Below are positions 36,198 through 46,060 of a stretch of 64,000 nucleotides of DNA, piece by piece (positions within the stretch are counted from its first letter, which is position 1; each line of letters begins with the position of its first letter). This DNA is from Rhizobiaceae bacterium (lineage in GTDB: Bacteria > Pseudomonadota > Alphaproteobacteria > Rhizobiales > Rhizobiaceae). A model generated the notes under the pieces. The model saw nothing but the letters and a program-made list of their open reading frames with translations. It did not search any database and was not told the DNA's origin. The position numbers and the translations under genes are program-made. The stretch covers positions 1 through 64,000 of the forward strand of contig JALSIJ010000046.1 in NCBI GenBank assembly GCA_026981655.1, given 5' to 3'.

Positions 36198-38486
36198 TTA
36201 ATTCTTCCGGTGGCGCGACCACGGGCGGGCGTATTTTTGCAACGCAGTTCTAACTTCAATCACCGGTTTTGCATTAGCCGTATCATGTTTTGAAATCGTA
36301 ATGGCCACAGCGCCGCGCGATTGCAGCATTGATTTATCAACAATCAATTGCGGTGCAGTGCACCATTTTGGAACCGAAAGCCTTGTGACGATAATATCTG
36401 CCCTGGCGCAGTCTTCGCGAAAAGCCAGAGAACGCTTGATAAAGCTAAGCACCACACCAGTCGAAATATTTGCAATACAGCCCAGTTCATCACACTTAAA
36501 CACCTGAGAATTTTTCTGATCATTTTGCGCGTTGGGCGCAAAGGCCTTTCGCCAAATATTGGTAATAAACTTTTCCTTGCGCGGATTAAGCAAATGAAAT
36601 TGCCCGTTTTTACCCACCACCGCGATGGATGAACCGGATTGAGAAATCAAAATATCCGGCGTGGCAGCATTGGAAAATGTGAGCGCAGACAGCATTACAA
36701 ACGGAATAGCCAAAAGCCGCAAAACCGACTTCAATTGCGTCGCGATAACCAGCGCAATAGTGCCAAATGTCAAACTTGAAAGCGGCATGAAACCCGTATT
36801 GCCAAATTGCCCAAGATCGCTCACCGCGATGGAAACCTTCACCACCTGATCAATCGCAAAGCCCATAAGTTCCAACGGATAGGCCTCCAGCCCAAAGGGC
36901 ATGAGCACCATCCCCACAAGCGCCATTGGCATTACACCAAGCGAGACCACGGGCATGGCCGCCAGATTTGCCAACAGGCCAAATGGTGCCACCCGGTGAA
37001 AATGATAGGCAGCAAAAAGCCCGGTCGCCAATCCCGCAACAATCGAAGTAACCGCCAATCCGCTGATCGACTTGGCTATGTTGGTTGCGACAGCCCAAAA
37101 TCTGTTTGGGGATGGCTGATAGGGCCTGCCCCGTCGGAAGCGCGACCATGATTCATAAACCGCGACCAGAGCAGCAACCGCTGCAAACGACATTTGAAAA
37201 CTGGGGCTGACGATGGATTCCGGTCGCCAAGCAAGCACCACAAGAGCAGCGAGCCCCACATTGCGCATAGTCAGCGCCCGCCGGTCGCTCATAACCGCCA
37301 GCAGCATAATGGCAATCATGATCCACGCCCGTTGGGTGGCAATACTTGCCCCTGAGATCAACAAATAGGCGCTGGCAACCAAAAGAGCCGCCATTGCTGC
37401 CCATTTACGGATTGGATAGTAAAGTGAAATTCCAGGTATCATCGCCAGTGACCCACGCACCAGCAAAATAATTGTGGCTGTCACCAGCGCCATATGCAGC
37501 CCGGATATTGCCAGAATATGTGCAAGGCCGGACTGGCGAAGCGCCTCAACCGTATCGTCACTGATACCGCTTCGATCTCCGACAATCAGAGCGGATGCGA
37601 GGCTTCCACTTTCGCCGGGCAACGCATCACGTATGCGCCCGCCAATCGCAGATCTGATTTTGGCAGTTGCAAGCGATAAGCGGGTGAAAACGGACAGCTC
37701 ACCCGAATATTCTACTCCTTTTGGGCCCCCGAGAAAAAATCCATTGGCACCATTTTTTTTGTACCAGGATTGAAAAGCAAAATCATATCCCCCCGGATAG
37801 GCCGGTCCCGATGGCGGCCGCAACCGGGCCAGGCCAGAAATTTGGCGACCTATTTCAATCCGGGCATGTTTCTTATGCGCGGTTACCCTGATTTTTTGCG
37901 GAACCGGGCCGCGATATTTTTCAAATCCCTTGACCTTAATCGTATAGCGCTGGCGGCCATTGGCGCGCAATTCGCGGTTAAGCACAATGCCGCTCAGCAT
38001 TACTTGAGCTGGCGAACTTATCATGATCGTATCGAGCACATCGCTGCGAATTTTACCCGCCGCCATTCCGGCAAATACAAAACTTGCGACAAGCGCGACA
38101 TTACCCGACATCGCGCCATAGCGTTTGATGGAGATTAGAACACTCACCATCAATGCCACAATTATGGCAATAAATAACGGTTCGCGCGGCAACGAAAAAT
38201 AAGCCAAAGCCCCCAAACCAAATGCAATCGGCAGCATCAGAAATTTGGTGCCGGTCTCGCTTTCATAGCGCAATGCCTGATAAATACGGTGCGAAAAATG
38301 ATAGGCATTATGCCGGATGAATGAAGGAAGCAGCACCCGTTTGAACGATGGGAAAAACTTCAAAATCGGTGAAAGTTCCGTGAGCAAAGTGGGACGAGAT
38401 GCCAATTCATCGATCTCAGGCGTTTCCCCGCCGCTCTTTTCGACCGAATTACCCTTTGTAGAACTGTTTGAATTCAACCCGCTCAA
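36198..38486 (-). CDS. comEC: ComEC/Rec2 family DNA-uptake channel protein
   Basis: This 762-residue polytopic protein has an N-terminal DUF4131/OB-like region, then the Competence domain with the hallmark LAHILAISGLHMALVTA and about ten helices. The last 170 residues are only weakly beta-lactamase-like: I see no HxHxDH motif, so the nuclease part seems degenerate or reduced, as in some relatives. ComEC transports single-stranded DNA across the inner membrane during transformation. It is divergent from gltX, 96 bp apart, as in other Hyphomicrobiales. Confidence 0.88.
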   Translation of the reverse strand: MSGLNSNSSTKGNSVEKSGGETPEIDELASRPTLLTELSPILKFFPSFKRVLLPSFIRHNAYHFSHRIYQALRYESETGTKFLMLPIAFGLGALAYFSLPREPLFIAIIVALMVSVLISIKRYGAMSGNVALVASFVFAGMAAGKIRSDVLDTIMISSPAQVMLSGIVLNRELRANGRQRYTIKVKGFEKYRGPVPQKIRVTAHKKHARIEIGRQISGLARLRPPSGPAYPGGYDFAFQSWYKKNGANGFFLGGPKGVEYSGELSVFTRLSLATAKIRSAIGGRIRDALPGESGSLASALIVGDRSGISDDTVEALRQSGLAHILAISGLHMALVTATIILLVRGSLAMIPGISLYYPIRKWAAMAALLVASAYLLISGASIATQRAWIMIAIMLLAVMSDRRALTMRNVGLAALVVLAWRPESIVSPSFQMSFAAVAALVAVYESWSRFRRGRPYQPSPNRFWAVATNIAKSISGLAVTSIVAGLATGLFAAYHFHRVAPFGLLANLAAMPVVSLGVMPMALVGMVLMPFGLEAYPLELMGFAIDQVVKVSIAVSDLGQFGNTGFMPLSSLTFGTIALVIATQLKSVLRLLAIPFVMLSALTFSNAATPDILISQSGSSIAVVGKNGQFHLLNPRKEKFITNIWRKAFAPNAQNDQKNSQVFKCDELGCIANISTGVVLSFIKRSLAFREDCARADIIVTRLSVPKWCTAPQLIVDKSMLQSRGAVAITISKHDTANAKPVIEVRTALQKYARPWSRHRKN

Positions 38487-38582
38487 AACACTAAACTCTA
38501 TTTGCCCGCTTGCCTCACCCTCTCACTATGCTACATCAGCGCCGAATAAGCACCCCCACAACCTTTTTGGAGCCTTACCGCA

Positions 38583-40046
38583 ATGACCAATGAAAACAGT
38601 ACCCCACCGGCACCAAAAAAGGTTATCACCCGTTTTGCCCCCTCACCCACCGGTTTTTTGCATATTGGTGGCGCAAGAACAGCTTTGTTTAACTGGCTTT
38701 ACGCCCGTGCCCACAACGGAAAAATGGTACTTCGCATCGAAGATACCGATCGTGCGCGTTCATCAGATGAAGCCATTGACGCGATAAAAGACGGGCTATC
38801 CTGGCTGGGGCTTGAATGGGATGGTGAGCCAATTTCCCAATTTGCCCGCGCCGCCCGCCATAAGGAAGTGGCCGAAGAACTGGTAGCCAAAGGTCAGGCC
38901 TATCGCTGCTATGCCACAAAGGAAGAGCTTGCCGAAATGCGTGAACAGGCGCAAAAGGAAAAGCGGCCGCCGCGCTATGATGGCCGCTGGCGCGACCGCG
39001 CTCCCTCTGAAGCTCCCGATGGCGCGCCTTACGTCATCCGTATAAAATCACCAAATGACGGCGATACAATTGTCGACGACAAGGTGCAGGGCATTGTGCG
39101 TTTTCCCAACAAAGACCTGGATGATTTTATTCTGCTGCGTTCCGACGGCACCCCAACCTATATGTTAGCCGTTGTGGTTGACGACCACGATATGGGCATC
39201 ACCCATATCATTCGTGGCGACGATCACCTGACCAATGCCGCGCGCCAAACCATCATTTCCAACGCAATGGACTGGAATATACCGGTGATGAGCCACATTC
39301 CGCTTATTCACGGGCCCGATGGTGCGAAACTGTCCAAACGCCACGGCGCATTGGGTGTCGAAGCTTACCGGGCCATGGGCTATCTGCCTGAGGCGCTGCG
39401 CAACTATCTGGTTCGGCTTGGCTGGGCCCACGGCGATGATGAATTTTTCACTGATGAACAAATGATTGAACTGTTCTCACTGGAAGCAATTGGAAAATCA
39501 GCCTCACGCTTTGATTTCACCAAGCTGGAAAACATGAACGGCCATTATATTCGTGCAGCAAGCGACAAACGGCTGGTGACTGCAATTGAAGACATTCTTG
39601 GTGAAATTGAGGGTGGAGGTTTTTATGCAAGCCGCATGAACGACGATATGAGCAGCAAGCTGACCACTGCCATGCCGGGTTTAAAAGAACGAGCAAAAAC
39701 GCTTCTGCAATTGATAGATGGCGCACGTTTTCTGTTTGAGGAAACCCCATTGCCGGTTGATGCAAAAGCCCAAAAAATTCTGGACAAGGACGAAGGAGCT
39801 GGAAGAGCAATTTTAAGCAAACTTTATCCGGTTCTTTCAGCGCTCAAGGACTGGGAGCTGGAAACCATTGAAACTGCTACCCGTGAATTTACCGAGCAGC
39901 AGGAATTGAAACTTGGCGCGGTCGCCCAACCCTTAAGAGCTGCCCTTACCGGACGTACAACATCGCCAGGTGTCTTTGATGTACTGGCTGTGCTGGGCAA
40001 ACCCGAATGCCTGAAGCGCATTGAACAACAAATGGCAAAAGCCTGA
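38583..40046 (+). CDS. gltX: Glutamyl-tRNA synthetase
   Basis: This 487-residue class I synthetase has the HIGH-type signature [17 protein letters not shown] and a KMSKS-type [10 protein letters not shown]. The tRNA-binding helical domain follows in the last third. It charges tRNA-Glu, and in alphaproteobacteria with GatCAB often also tRNA-Gln as glutamate; many members carry two gltX copies and only this one lies here. gltA follows in the same direction, 172 bp later. Confidence 0.96.
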   Translation: MTNENSTPPAPKKVITRFAPSPTGFLHIGGARTALFNWLYARAHNGKMVLRIEDTDRARSSDEAIDAIKDGLSWLGLEWDGEPISQFARAARHKEVAEELVAKGQAYRCYATKEELAEMREQAQKEKRPPRYDGRWRDRAPSEAPDGAPYVIRIKSPNDGDTIVDDKVQGIVRFPNKDLDDFILLRSDGTPTYMLAVVVDDHDMGITHIIRGDDHLTNAARQTIISNAMDWNIPVMSHIPLIHGPDGAKLSKRHGALGVEAYRAMGYLPEALRNYLVRLGWAHGDDEFFTDEQMIELFSLEAIGKSASRFDFTKLENMNGHYIRAASDKRLVTAIEDILGEIEGGGFYASRMNDDMSSKLTTAMPGLKERAKTLLQLIDGARFLFEETPLPVDAKAQKILDKDEGAGRAILSKLYPVLSALKDWELETIETATREFTEQQELKLGAVAQPLRAALTGRTTSPGVFDVLAVLGKPECLKRIEQQMAKA

Positions 40047-40218
40047 TTTTCCGAGGTTTTTCCACATTTTTCATCATAGTTCTTTCGGATAACTTGTAGT
40101 CAAAGGCCAAATCGGATAGCAAGGAACCATACAAATCGAAACAATTCGTTATCACCGTACCGGCTCCCAATAGCGCGTATGGTTGTTAACGCACACCCAT
40201 AAATAAAAAGGATTTGAT

Positions 40219-41508
40219 ATGGCTAAAGACAAAGCTACCCTTACGATCGGCGACGAGAGTTATGATTTAAACGTGTACCCCGCCACGGTTGGCCCGGACG
40301 TTGTAGACATCAGCACATTATACAAAAACAGTCGTCGTTTCACCTATGATCCTGGCTTCACTTCCACAGCGGCCTGTGAGAGCAAGATTACATTTATCGA
40401 TGGTGACGAGGGTATTTTGCTTTATCGAGGCTACCCAATTGAACAATTGGCAGAAAAAGGCGATTTTCTGGAAACCTGCTACCTGTTGCTATACGGGGAT
40501 TTGCCCGACAAGGCCGAAAAGCAGGATTTCACCGATCGCGTGACCTATCACACCATGTTGCATGAACAGATGGCAAAGCTTTATTCAGGCTTTCGCCGGG
40601 ATGCACACCCAATGGCTATTATGGTTGGTGTGGTTGGCGCTTTGTCTGCGTTTTATCATGATTCGACCGACATTACTGACCCGCAACAACGGATGATCGC
40701 ATCCCTGCGGATGATCGCCAAGATGCCAACAATTGCGGCAATGGCCTATAAGTATCACATCGGTCAGCCGGTAATGTACCCGCGCAACGATCTCGATTAC
40801 GCCGCAAACTTTCTGCACATGTGCTTTGCTGTTCCAGCAGAAGATTATCAGCCAAATCCGGTATTGGCCCGCGCTATGGATCGGATTTTTACCCTCCACG
40901 CTGACCATGAGCAAAATGCTTCAACCTCTACGGTGCGGCTTGCCGGCTCGTCTGGAGCCAACCCGTTTGCCTGCATCGCGGCTGGTATTGCCTGCCTTTG
41001 GGGCCCGGCGCATGGAGGCGCCAATGAGGCGGCCCTTAATATGCTGCACGAAATCGGCACGCCTGACCGGATACCCGAATTTATTGCAAGGGCAAAAGAC
41101 AAAAACGACCCATTCCGCCTGATGGGCTTTGGCCACCGCGTTTACAAAAATTACGACCCGCGCGCCAAGATCATGCAGCAAACAACCCATGAGGTTTTGG
41201 CTGAACTTGGAATAACCGATGACCCAATTCTGGATATTGCTCTTGAGCTTGAAAGAATTGCCCTGACCGATGACTATTTCATCAAGCGCGGGCTTTATCC
41301 AAATATCGACTTCTATTCCGGCATCACATTGAAAGCACTTGGCTTCCCGACCAGCATGTTCACCGTATTGTTTTCAGTTGCAAGAACAGTTGGCTGGATC
41401 GCCCAATGGAAAGAAATGATTGAAGATCCACATCAACGTATTGGCCGCCCTCGCCAACTTTATACCGGCGAAACCACCAGGGATTATATACCGGTCAAAG
41501 ATCGTTAA
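40219..41508 (+). CDS. gltA: Citrate synthase (type II)
   Basis: This 429-residue protein starts after AAAAAGGATTTGAT. It has the N-terminal beta domain of type II enzymes. Active-site blocks are [15 protein letters not shown] (first His), [15 protein letters not shown] (second His) and the Asp in the region [14 protein letters not shown]. It forms citrate from oxaloacetate and acetyl-CoA, entering the TCA cycle. The NADH-sensitive hexameric form is suggested by length. A repeat unit begins at its stop. Confidence 0.97.
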   Translation: MAKDKATLTIGDESYDLNVYPATVGPDVVDISTLYKNSRRFTYDPGFTSTAACESKITFIDGDEGILLYRGYPIEQLAEKGDFLETCYLLLYGDLPDKAEKQDFTDRVTYHTMLHEQMAKLYSGFRRDAHPMAIMVGVVGALSAFYHDSTDITDPQQRMIASLRMIAKMPTIAAMAYKYHIGQPVMYPRNDLDYAANFLHMCFAVPAEDYQPNPVLARAMDRIFTLHADHEQNASTSTVRLAGSSGANPFACIAAGIACLWGPAHGGANEAALNMLHEIGTPDRIPEFIARAKDKNDPFRLMGFGHRVYKNYDPRAKIMQQTTHEVLAELGITDDPILDIALELERIALTDDYFIKRGLYPNIDFYSGITLKALGFPTSMFTVLFSVARTVGWIAQWKEMIEDPHQRIGRPRQLYTGETTRDYIPVKDR

Positions 41509-41612
41509 AGCTTGCCTCCTAAAAATGGGCACCGGTTTTAGGAATAAAGACATGCGAAAACAGATAGGTGAAGCATATCGAGTGAATGCGAATGACTGCG
41601 GTATGCTTTAGA
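41506..41612. repeat. Intergenic palindromic repeat, family A (copy 3)
   Basis: A unit of about 107 bp starting at the gltA stop (TTAAAGC) and ending GCTTTAGA. Its core CCTAAAA...TTTTAGG stem corresponds to CCGAAAA...TTTTCGG in the copy at 16071-16173, a paired T-A to G-C change that keeps the stem. It lies between convergent gltA and lpxB. Confidence 0.7.
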
Positions 41613-41621
41613 TTTCTACAG

Positions 41622-42791
41622 CTATTTTTCCAGAAATTGAATTACAATATCAGCCGCCTTTTCACCGGGCGGCTGATCTGTTTGCATCTTTGATTTAATG
41701 TGTTTCATGCCTTCAATCTGGGCATTGCGTTCGGGAGAATCCCACAACAATCGCTCCACTTGCCGCGACAGACGGTCAGCTGTGACCTCGTGATTAAACT
41801 CTTCAGGAACCACCACATAATCGGCAATCAGGTTTGGCAAAGAGGCAGACCAGGTCGAGAAAAAATACCCGGCGAGCGGCCGCGCAATCGCATCAAGCCT
41901 GTATGACAGCACCATTGGAACACCTGCAAGCGCCAATTCAAGCGACACGGTGCCAGAGGCCGCAAGTGCTGCCCTTGCATCAATAAATGCCGCCTTTTTT
42001 TCCTCAGCACCGCAGACAATCTTTGGCTTAATCGGCCAATTTGCGGTTTTCTCGGTAATCACCTCAACAAGGTGGTTTACCGCCGGAATAACGACTCCAA
42101 ACTCGGCTCCCCTTGCACGCATCATTTCAACAGTTTCACCAAAAACGTCAATCAAACTATCAACTTCACCCCTTCTGGAACCGGGCAATACCAGCAATAA
42201 AGGTAATTGTCCCGCAGGCGTACTTTCCTTCGGAATTGGTTTCCCAATTGAAAACCCCTTCATCTCATCCACCAATTTATGCCCCACATAAGTGGCGTCA
42301 GGACCTCCAAGCTCTTTCAAAATTGACGGTTCAAAAGACAACAGCGCCAAAACATGATCAATATAGGCATTCATTTTACGGGCGCGGCCCTGCCGCCATG
42401 CCCATACAGACGGACAAACGTAATTTATAATGGGAACATTCGGTAATTTCTTACGCACGCGCCTTGCAACCGCATGGGTAAATTCCGGGCTGTCGATCAA
42501 TATTACCAGATCTGGCGGATCACTCACAATCGCATCAACGGTATTATAGACCCGCCGAATAATAGTTGGCAGCCGTTTAAGAACAGGTAAAATCCCCATT
42601 ACTGCAATTTCAGAAATATCGAACAGAGACTTAACGCCAAGCGCGCCCATCGCATGCCCGGCAAGGCCAACAGCCTCAATCTCAATCGACCGGGATTTCA
42701 ATTCCAAGGCTGCAACAAGGTCAGCCCCAAGCGCATCGCCCGATTCTTCACCAATTACAAAAAATATCTTTTTGGGGCTCGATTTATTCAA
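41622..42791 (-). CDS. lpxB: Lipid-A-disaccharide synthase
   Basis: This 389-residue GT19 protein has FFVIGEESGDALGADLVAAL at the N terminus, IDSPEFTHAVARRVRK, YVCPSVWAWRQGRARKM, LPGSRRGEVDSL and SLELALAGVPMVLSYR. It condenses UDP-diacylglucosamine with lipid X to give the tetraacyl disaccharide of lipid A. It is last in the lpxD-fabZ-lpxA-lpxI-lpxB run, 26 bp after lpxI. Confidence 0.97.
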   Translation of the reverse strand: MNKSSPKKIFFVIGEESGDALGADLVAALELKSRSIEIEAVGLAGHAMGALGVKSLFDISEIAVMGILPVLKRLPTIIRRVYNTVDAIVSDPPDLVILIDSPEFTHAVARRVRKKLPNVPIINYVCPSVWAWRQGRARKMNAYIDHVLALLSFEPSILKELGGPDATYVGHKLVDEMKGFSIGKPIPKESTPAGQLPLLLVLPGSRRGEVDSLIDVFGETVEMMRARGAEFGVVIPAVNHLVEVITEKTANWPIKPKIVCGAEEKKAAFIDARAALAASGTVSLELALAGVPMVLSYRLDAIARPLAGYFFSTWSASLPNLIADYVVVPEEFNHEVTADRLSRQVERLLWDSPERNAQIEGMKHIKSKMQTDQPPGEKAADIVIQFLEK

Positions 42792-42817
42792 ACATCCACC
42801 GATCTAGTCTGTGTATT

Positions 42818-43654
42818 TCAGGCACCATAGATGAATACGCCACTTTTGCTCGCCCGAGACAATGTTTCATCGCGCGAAATCATCAATGTCAAATTCGCTT
42901 CCACACCAATACCGGTTAACCCTGCTTCCACAACTTTTTCAATAGAATTTGGTCCAATGCTTGGCAAATCGGCACGCAAGTCCTGCCCCGGCTTGACGCA
43001 TTTGACCAACACGCCACCTTTCTTTTTGGGTAGTCGTCCGCCGGCGCGCAATTTAGCAACCCGTTCAAGCATGGCATCAGTTCCCTCGACACCCTCAAGC
43101 GCCACAATTCTCTTCTCAACAACAACAACCGCCTGCCCCACATCATATTGGCCCAGCGCCCGCGCAACATCAAAGCCCAGTTTTATGCGTTCCAGATCAC
43201 TAGCAGATGGTTTATTTTTGGTGTTTGCACCGCCTCTTACAAGAAGTTCCGGAACCAATTCATGAGCGCCACGCACAATGAACCCCTCCTCTTTAAATTT
43301 ATTTATCACCCCAACAAGAACAGCATTGTCACCGGACAACATCCAGCTCAAAGCCTGGGGGAGCGCAATAAATGCGCCCAGATCAAACTTCATCTCACTT
43401 AATGCAGGACGTCGGGCGACACCGCCAACAAGCGTCACATCACGAACATTCCTGGACCGAAGCAGCTTAAACATCCGGGAGACCTGGCCAAAATGAAAAT
43501 AGTCGTGGTCAAATCTTTCAATTATTGATTCCGCTTCGCCGGAAATTCCCAAAATATAGATTTTCTTACCAGAGCTTTGCAACTCATTTGCCAGTTCAAC
43601 AGGCAGAGTTCCATTGCCAGCAATGATCGCAATTGTATTTTCCATCACGGCCAT
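42818..43654 (-). CDS. lpxI: UDP-2,3-diacylglucosamine pyrophosphatase LpxI
   Basis: This 278-residue DUF1009 protein has TIAIIAGNGTLPVELANEL at the start, then VTLVGGVARRPALSEMKFDL, GDNAVLVGVINKFKEEGF and TDAMLERVAKLR. The late EANLTLMISRDETL is the catalytic C-terminal region. LpxI replaces LpxH in alphaproteobacteria and yields lipid X from UDP-diacyl-GlcN. An ATG three codons in is an alternative start. The gap to lpxA is 18 bp. Confidence 0.95.
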   Translation of the reverse strand: MAVMENTIAIIAGNGTLPVELANELQSSGKKIYILGISGEAESIIERFDHDYFHFGQVSRMFKLLRSRNVRDVTLVGGVARRPALSEMKFDLGAFIALPQALSWMLSGDNAVLVGVINKFKEEGFIVRGAHELVPELLVRGGANTKNKPSASDLERIKLGFDVARALGQYDVGQAVVVVEKRIVALEGVEGTDAMLERVAKLRAGGRLPKKKGGVLVKCVKPGQDLRADLPSIGPNSIEKVVEAGLTGIGVEANLTLMISRDETLSRASKSGVFIYGA

Positions 43655-43672
43655 ATATTTCGCCAGCTCATA

Positions 43673-44464
43673 CTATTTATTTGACGGCTTGGGTTTACAC
43701 AATTGTCGGTCTTTTGCAGCATCAATGAAATCAAGAATTTCAATAACCATCGCATCATCCGCAGTTTCACGGAGCTGCTTTACCACATCGCGAATAGGGA
43801 TATCACCGGCAAATATCAATTTATAGGCACTATTCGCAGCCTTGATACTTGCCCTTTCAATGCCACTTCTCTTCATGCCAATTACATTCAAGCCCACTAA
43901 ATTTGCACGGGCCCCGATCATCATACCAAAGGGAATAACATCGCCTTCAATGCCGGCAAGACCTCCAAGAAACGAATTTCTGCCAATGCGCGAAAACTGA
44001 TGAACAGCAGAGCCACCACCACAAATGACGTTATCATCAATATGGCAATGCCCCGCCAACATTACATTATTCGACAAAATAATATTATTGCGCAAATGGC
44101 AATCATGGGCGACATGCGAGTTAGCCAGTAAAACGCAATTATCACCGATGGACGTTTTTGAACCGCCTCCTTCTGTACCGGTATTTATGGTAACCCCTTC
44201 TCGGATAAGGCAATTATTGCCTATCACAAGCGAAGTTTCTTCACCGCCAAATTTCAAATCCTGCGGCTCTTGGCCAATTGAAGCGAAGGGAAATATTCTG
44301 GCATTATCACCAATTATAGTGTTCCCGGTAATGACCACATGGGACTGCAGACTAACATTATTACCAAGTTTAACCTGATGCCCGACACGGCAAAACGGCC
44401 CAACTTCAACGTCATCTCCCAATACCGCACCATCTTCAATTATGCTTGACGGATGAATTTTCAT
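43673..44464 (-). CDS. lpxA: UDP-N-acetylglucosamine acyltransferase
   Basis: The protein has 263 residues from the ATG at 44464; the frame extends ten codons into fabZ. A left-handed beta helix of hexapeptide repeats runs from SSIIEDGAVLGDDVEVGPFC to about residue 190. The catalytic His lies in NSHVAHDCHLRNN. A C-terminal helical domain follows (NAVGMKRSG-type: NVIGMKRSGIERASI). It adds the first acyl chain to UDP-GlcNAc. Confidence 0.97.
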   Translation of the reverse strand: MKIHPSSIIEDGAVLGDDVEVGPFCRVGHQVKLGNNVSLQSHVVITGNTIIGDNARIFPFASIGQEPQDLKFGGEETSLVIGNNCLIREGVTINTGTEGGGSKTSIGDNCVLLANSHVAHDCHLRNNIILSNNVMLAGHCHIDDNVICGGGSAVHQFSRIGRNSFLGGLAGIEGDVIPFGMMIGARANLVGLNVIGMKRSGIERASIKAANSAYKLIFAGDIPIRDVVKQLRETADDAMVIEILDFIDAAKDRQLCKPKPSNK

Positions 44465-44474
44465 TGCGCAGTTC

Positions 44475-44942
44475 TCATTTCTTTTCCGGTGCAATCATGG
44501 CGCCAATAATCGCTTCCGCAACTTTGACACCATCAACATAGGCAACGCCTGAATATTTAAATACCATGCGCCGCTGTTTAAGCTTGGTCATGTGGTATTC
44601 CAGCACATCACCAGGACGAACCGGCTTTCGAAACTTTGCCTGATCAATTGTCATGAACAATACTGAGCTGGCGCTTTCACCAGAGTGAGTTGCCGCACAA
44701 ATTGCACCCGCAGTCTGCGCCATGCCTTCAATGATCAAAACACCCGGCATTACAGGATTTCCAGGAAAATGCCCGGTAAAATGATGCTCGTTCATTGTTA
44801 CATTTTTGACGCCAATTGCGAATTCATCTAACCGGCGTTCTTTGATCTTATCAACCAACAAATACGGATATCGATGAGGTAGCAACTCCATCAATCTGAT
44901 GATATCCAAATCTGATGCATTTGTTTCGTCCACATCACTCAT
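44475..44942 (-). CDS. fabZ: 3-hydroxyacyl-ACP dehydratase FabZ
   Basis: This 155-residue hot-dog fold protein has [38 protein letters not shown] with catalytic His and, in the second block, the Glu, and [10 protein letters not shown]-like [13 protein letters not shown]. It dehydrates 3-hydroxyacyl-ACP, competing with LpxA for the same substrate, so co-expression balances phospholipid and lipid A. It overlaps the lpxD stop by four bases. Confidence 0.96.
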   Translation of the reverse strand: MSDVDETNASDLDIIRLMELLPHRYPYLLVDKIKERRLDEFAIGVKNVTMNEHHFTGHFPGNPVMPGVLIIEGMAQTAGAICAATHSGESASSVLFMTIDQAKFRKPVRPGDVLEYHMTKLKQRRMVFKYSGVAYVDGVKVAEAIIGAMIAPEKK

Positions 44943-45994
44943 TTTGACTTCTTCCCTTTGGCCATTTTACGGGCACCCGCACGCGCTGCCGCCAATTCCT
45001 TTAACCAGTGTTTTATCGGGCGTGCCGGTACACCACCCCAAATCGCACCAGGTGGCACATCATCAGCAACAGCACTGTTACCCGCAATCTGCGCACCATC
45101 ACCCACTTTGGTGTGCCCAACCACGCCTGCCCGTGCACCCAATACTACGTAATTTCCCAATGTCGCACTACCAGCAAGGCCCACCTGTCCTACCAACACA
45201 CAATGGCAACCGGTAACAACATTGTGGCCAATTACAACCTGATTATCAATCTTCGTACCTTCGCCAATTACTGTATCCCGGATAGCCCCTCGATCAATCG
45301 TTGTATTTGCTCCGATTTCCACGTCATCCTGGATTATAACTCTACCGACCTGCGGAACCTTCAAATGGCCGCCAGCACCCATTGCAAAACCAAAACCATC
45401 CTGGCCGATACAAACGCCAGAATGTATGATGACATTATTCCCAACCAGCGAACAAATTACCGTCGCTCCGCTCATGACTGACGTATTGCGGCCAATCTGT
45501 ACCTTTGGTCCAATTGTTGCGTTTGCACCGATCAAGCTGCCAGAGCCTATCGATGCACCGGCACCCACAACAGCCCCAAATTCGATGGTGACACCGTCTT
45601 CAACATTTGCATCAGGATGTACAAATGCGCCATTAGATACTCCAACCTCACCGGTAATACCGGCGGGCCGCAGAGCACTTGCAAACATCATTGCCATCGC
45701 TTCTGCGAATGCGCGATAGGGTGCCGCTGATTGCAACACAACAATGCCATCAGGAACCCGGTCGACATATTTTTTTGAACAAATTACAGCTTTTGCTCTG
45801 GTATCCTGCAATGCGGTCACATATTTGGAGTTATCCAAAAAACAAAGGCTGTCAGATGGAGCATCTTCAATAGGGCCAATTGCCGAAATTGTGGTTTCTC
45901 CGGCAGATGGATTGACTAAAGTACACCCGGTTTTCTTTGCAATAAGAGCAAGTGAAACAGGCTCTGGCAAGTCGAAAAAAGAAAATTCCTGCAT
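44939..45994 (-). CDS. lpxD: UDP-3-O-acylglucosamine N-acyltransferase
   Basis: This 351-residue protein has an N-terminal uridine-binding domain (about 1-105), then hexapeptide repeats. [18 protein letters not shown] and the catalytic-His region [24 protein letters not shown] are clear. It adds the N-linked acyl chain in lipid A synthesis. A terminator hairpin separates it from bamA upstream, so it may have its own promoter in the 45995-46060 gap or depend on read-through. Confidence 0.97.
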   Translation of the reverse strand: MQEFSFFDLPEPVSLALIAKKTGCTLVNPSAGETTISAIGPIEDAPSDSLCFLDNSKYVTALQDTRAKAVICSKKYVDRVPDGIVVLQSAAPYRAFAEAMAMMFASALRPAGITGEVGVSNGAFVHPDANVEDGVTIEFGAVVGAGASIGSGSLIGANATIGPKVQIGRNTSVMSGATVICSLVGNNVIIHSGVCIGQDGFGFAMGAGGHLKVPQVGRVIIQDDVEIGANTTIDRGAIRDTVIGEGTKIDNQVVIGHNVVTGCHCVLVGQVGLAGSATLGNYVVLGARAGVVGHTKVGDGAQIAGNSAVADDVPPGAIWGGVPARPIKHWLKELAAARAGARKMAKGKKSK

Positions 45995-46008
45995 AGTCTA
46001 ACGCGCCT

Positions 46009-46039
46009 AAAAAAAAGGTCGTCACCGACAGTGACGACC
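46009..46039 (-). terminator. Terminator between bamA and lpxD
   Basis: GGTCGTCAC pairs with GTGACGACC around CGACA; on the minus strand the stem is followed by an eight-base T-run. It sits within what is often one operon (bamA-lpxD) and would limit or separate lpxD expression. Confidence 0.85.
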
Positions 46040-46060
46040 CAAAATAACCCATGAATTGGG

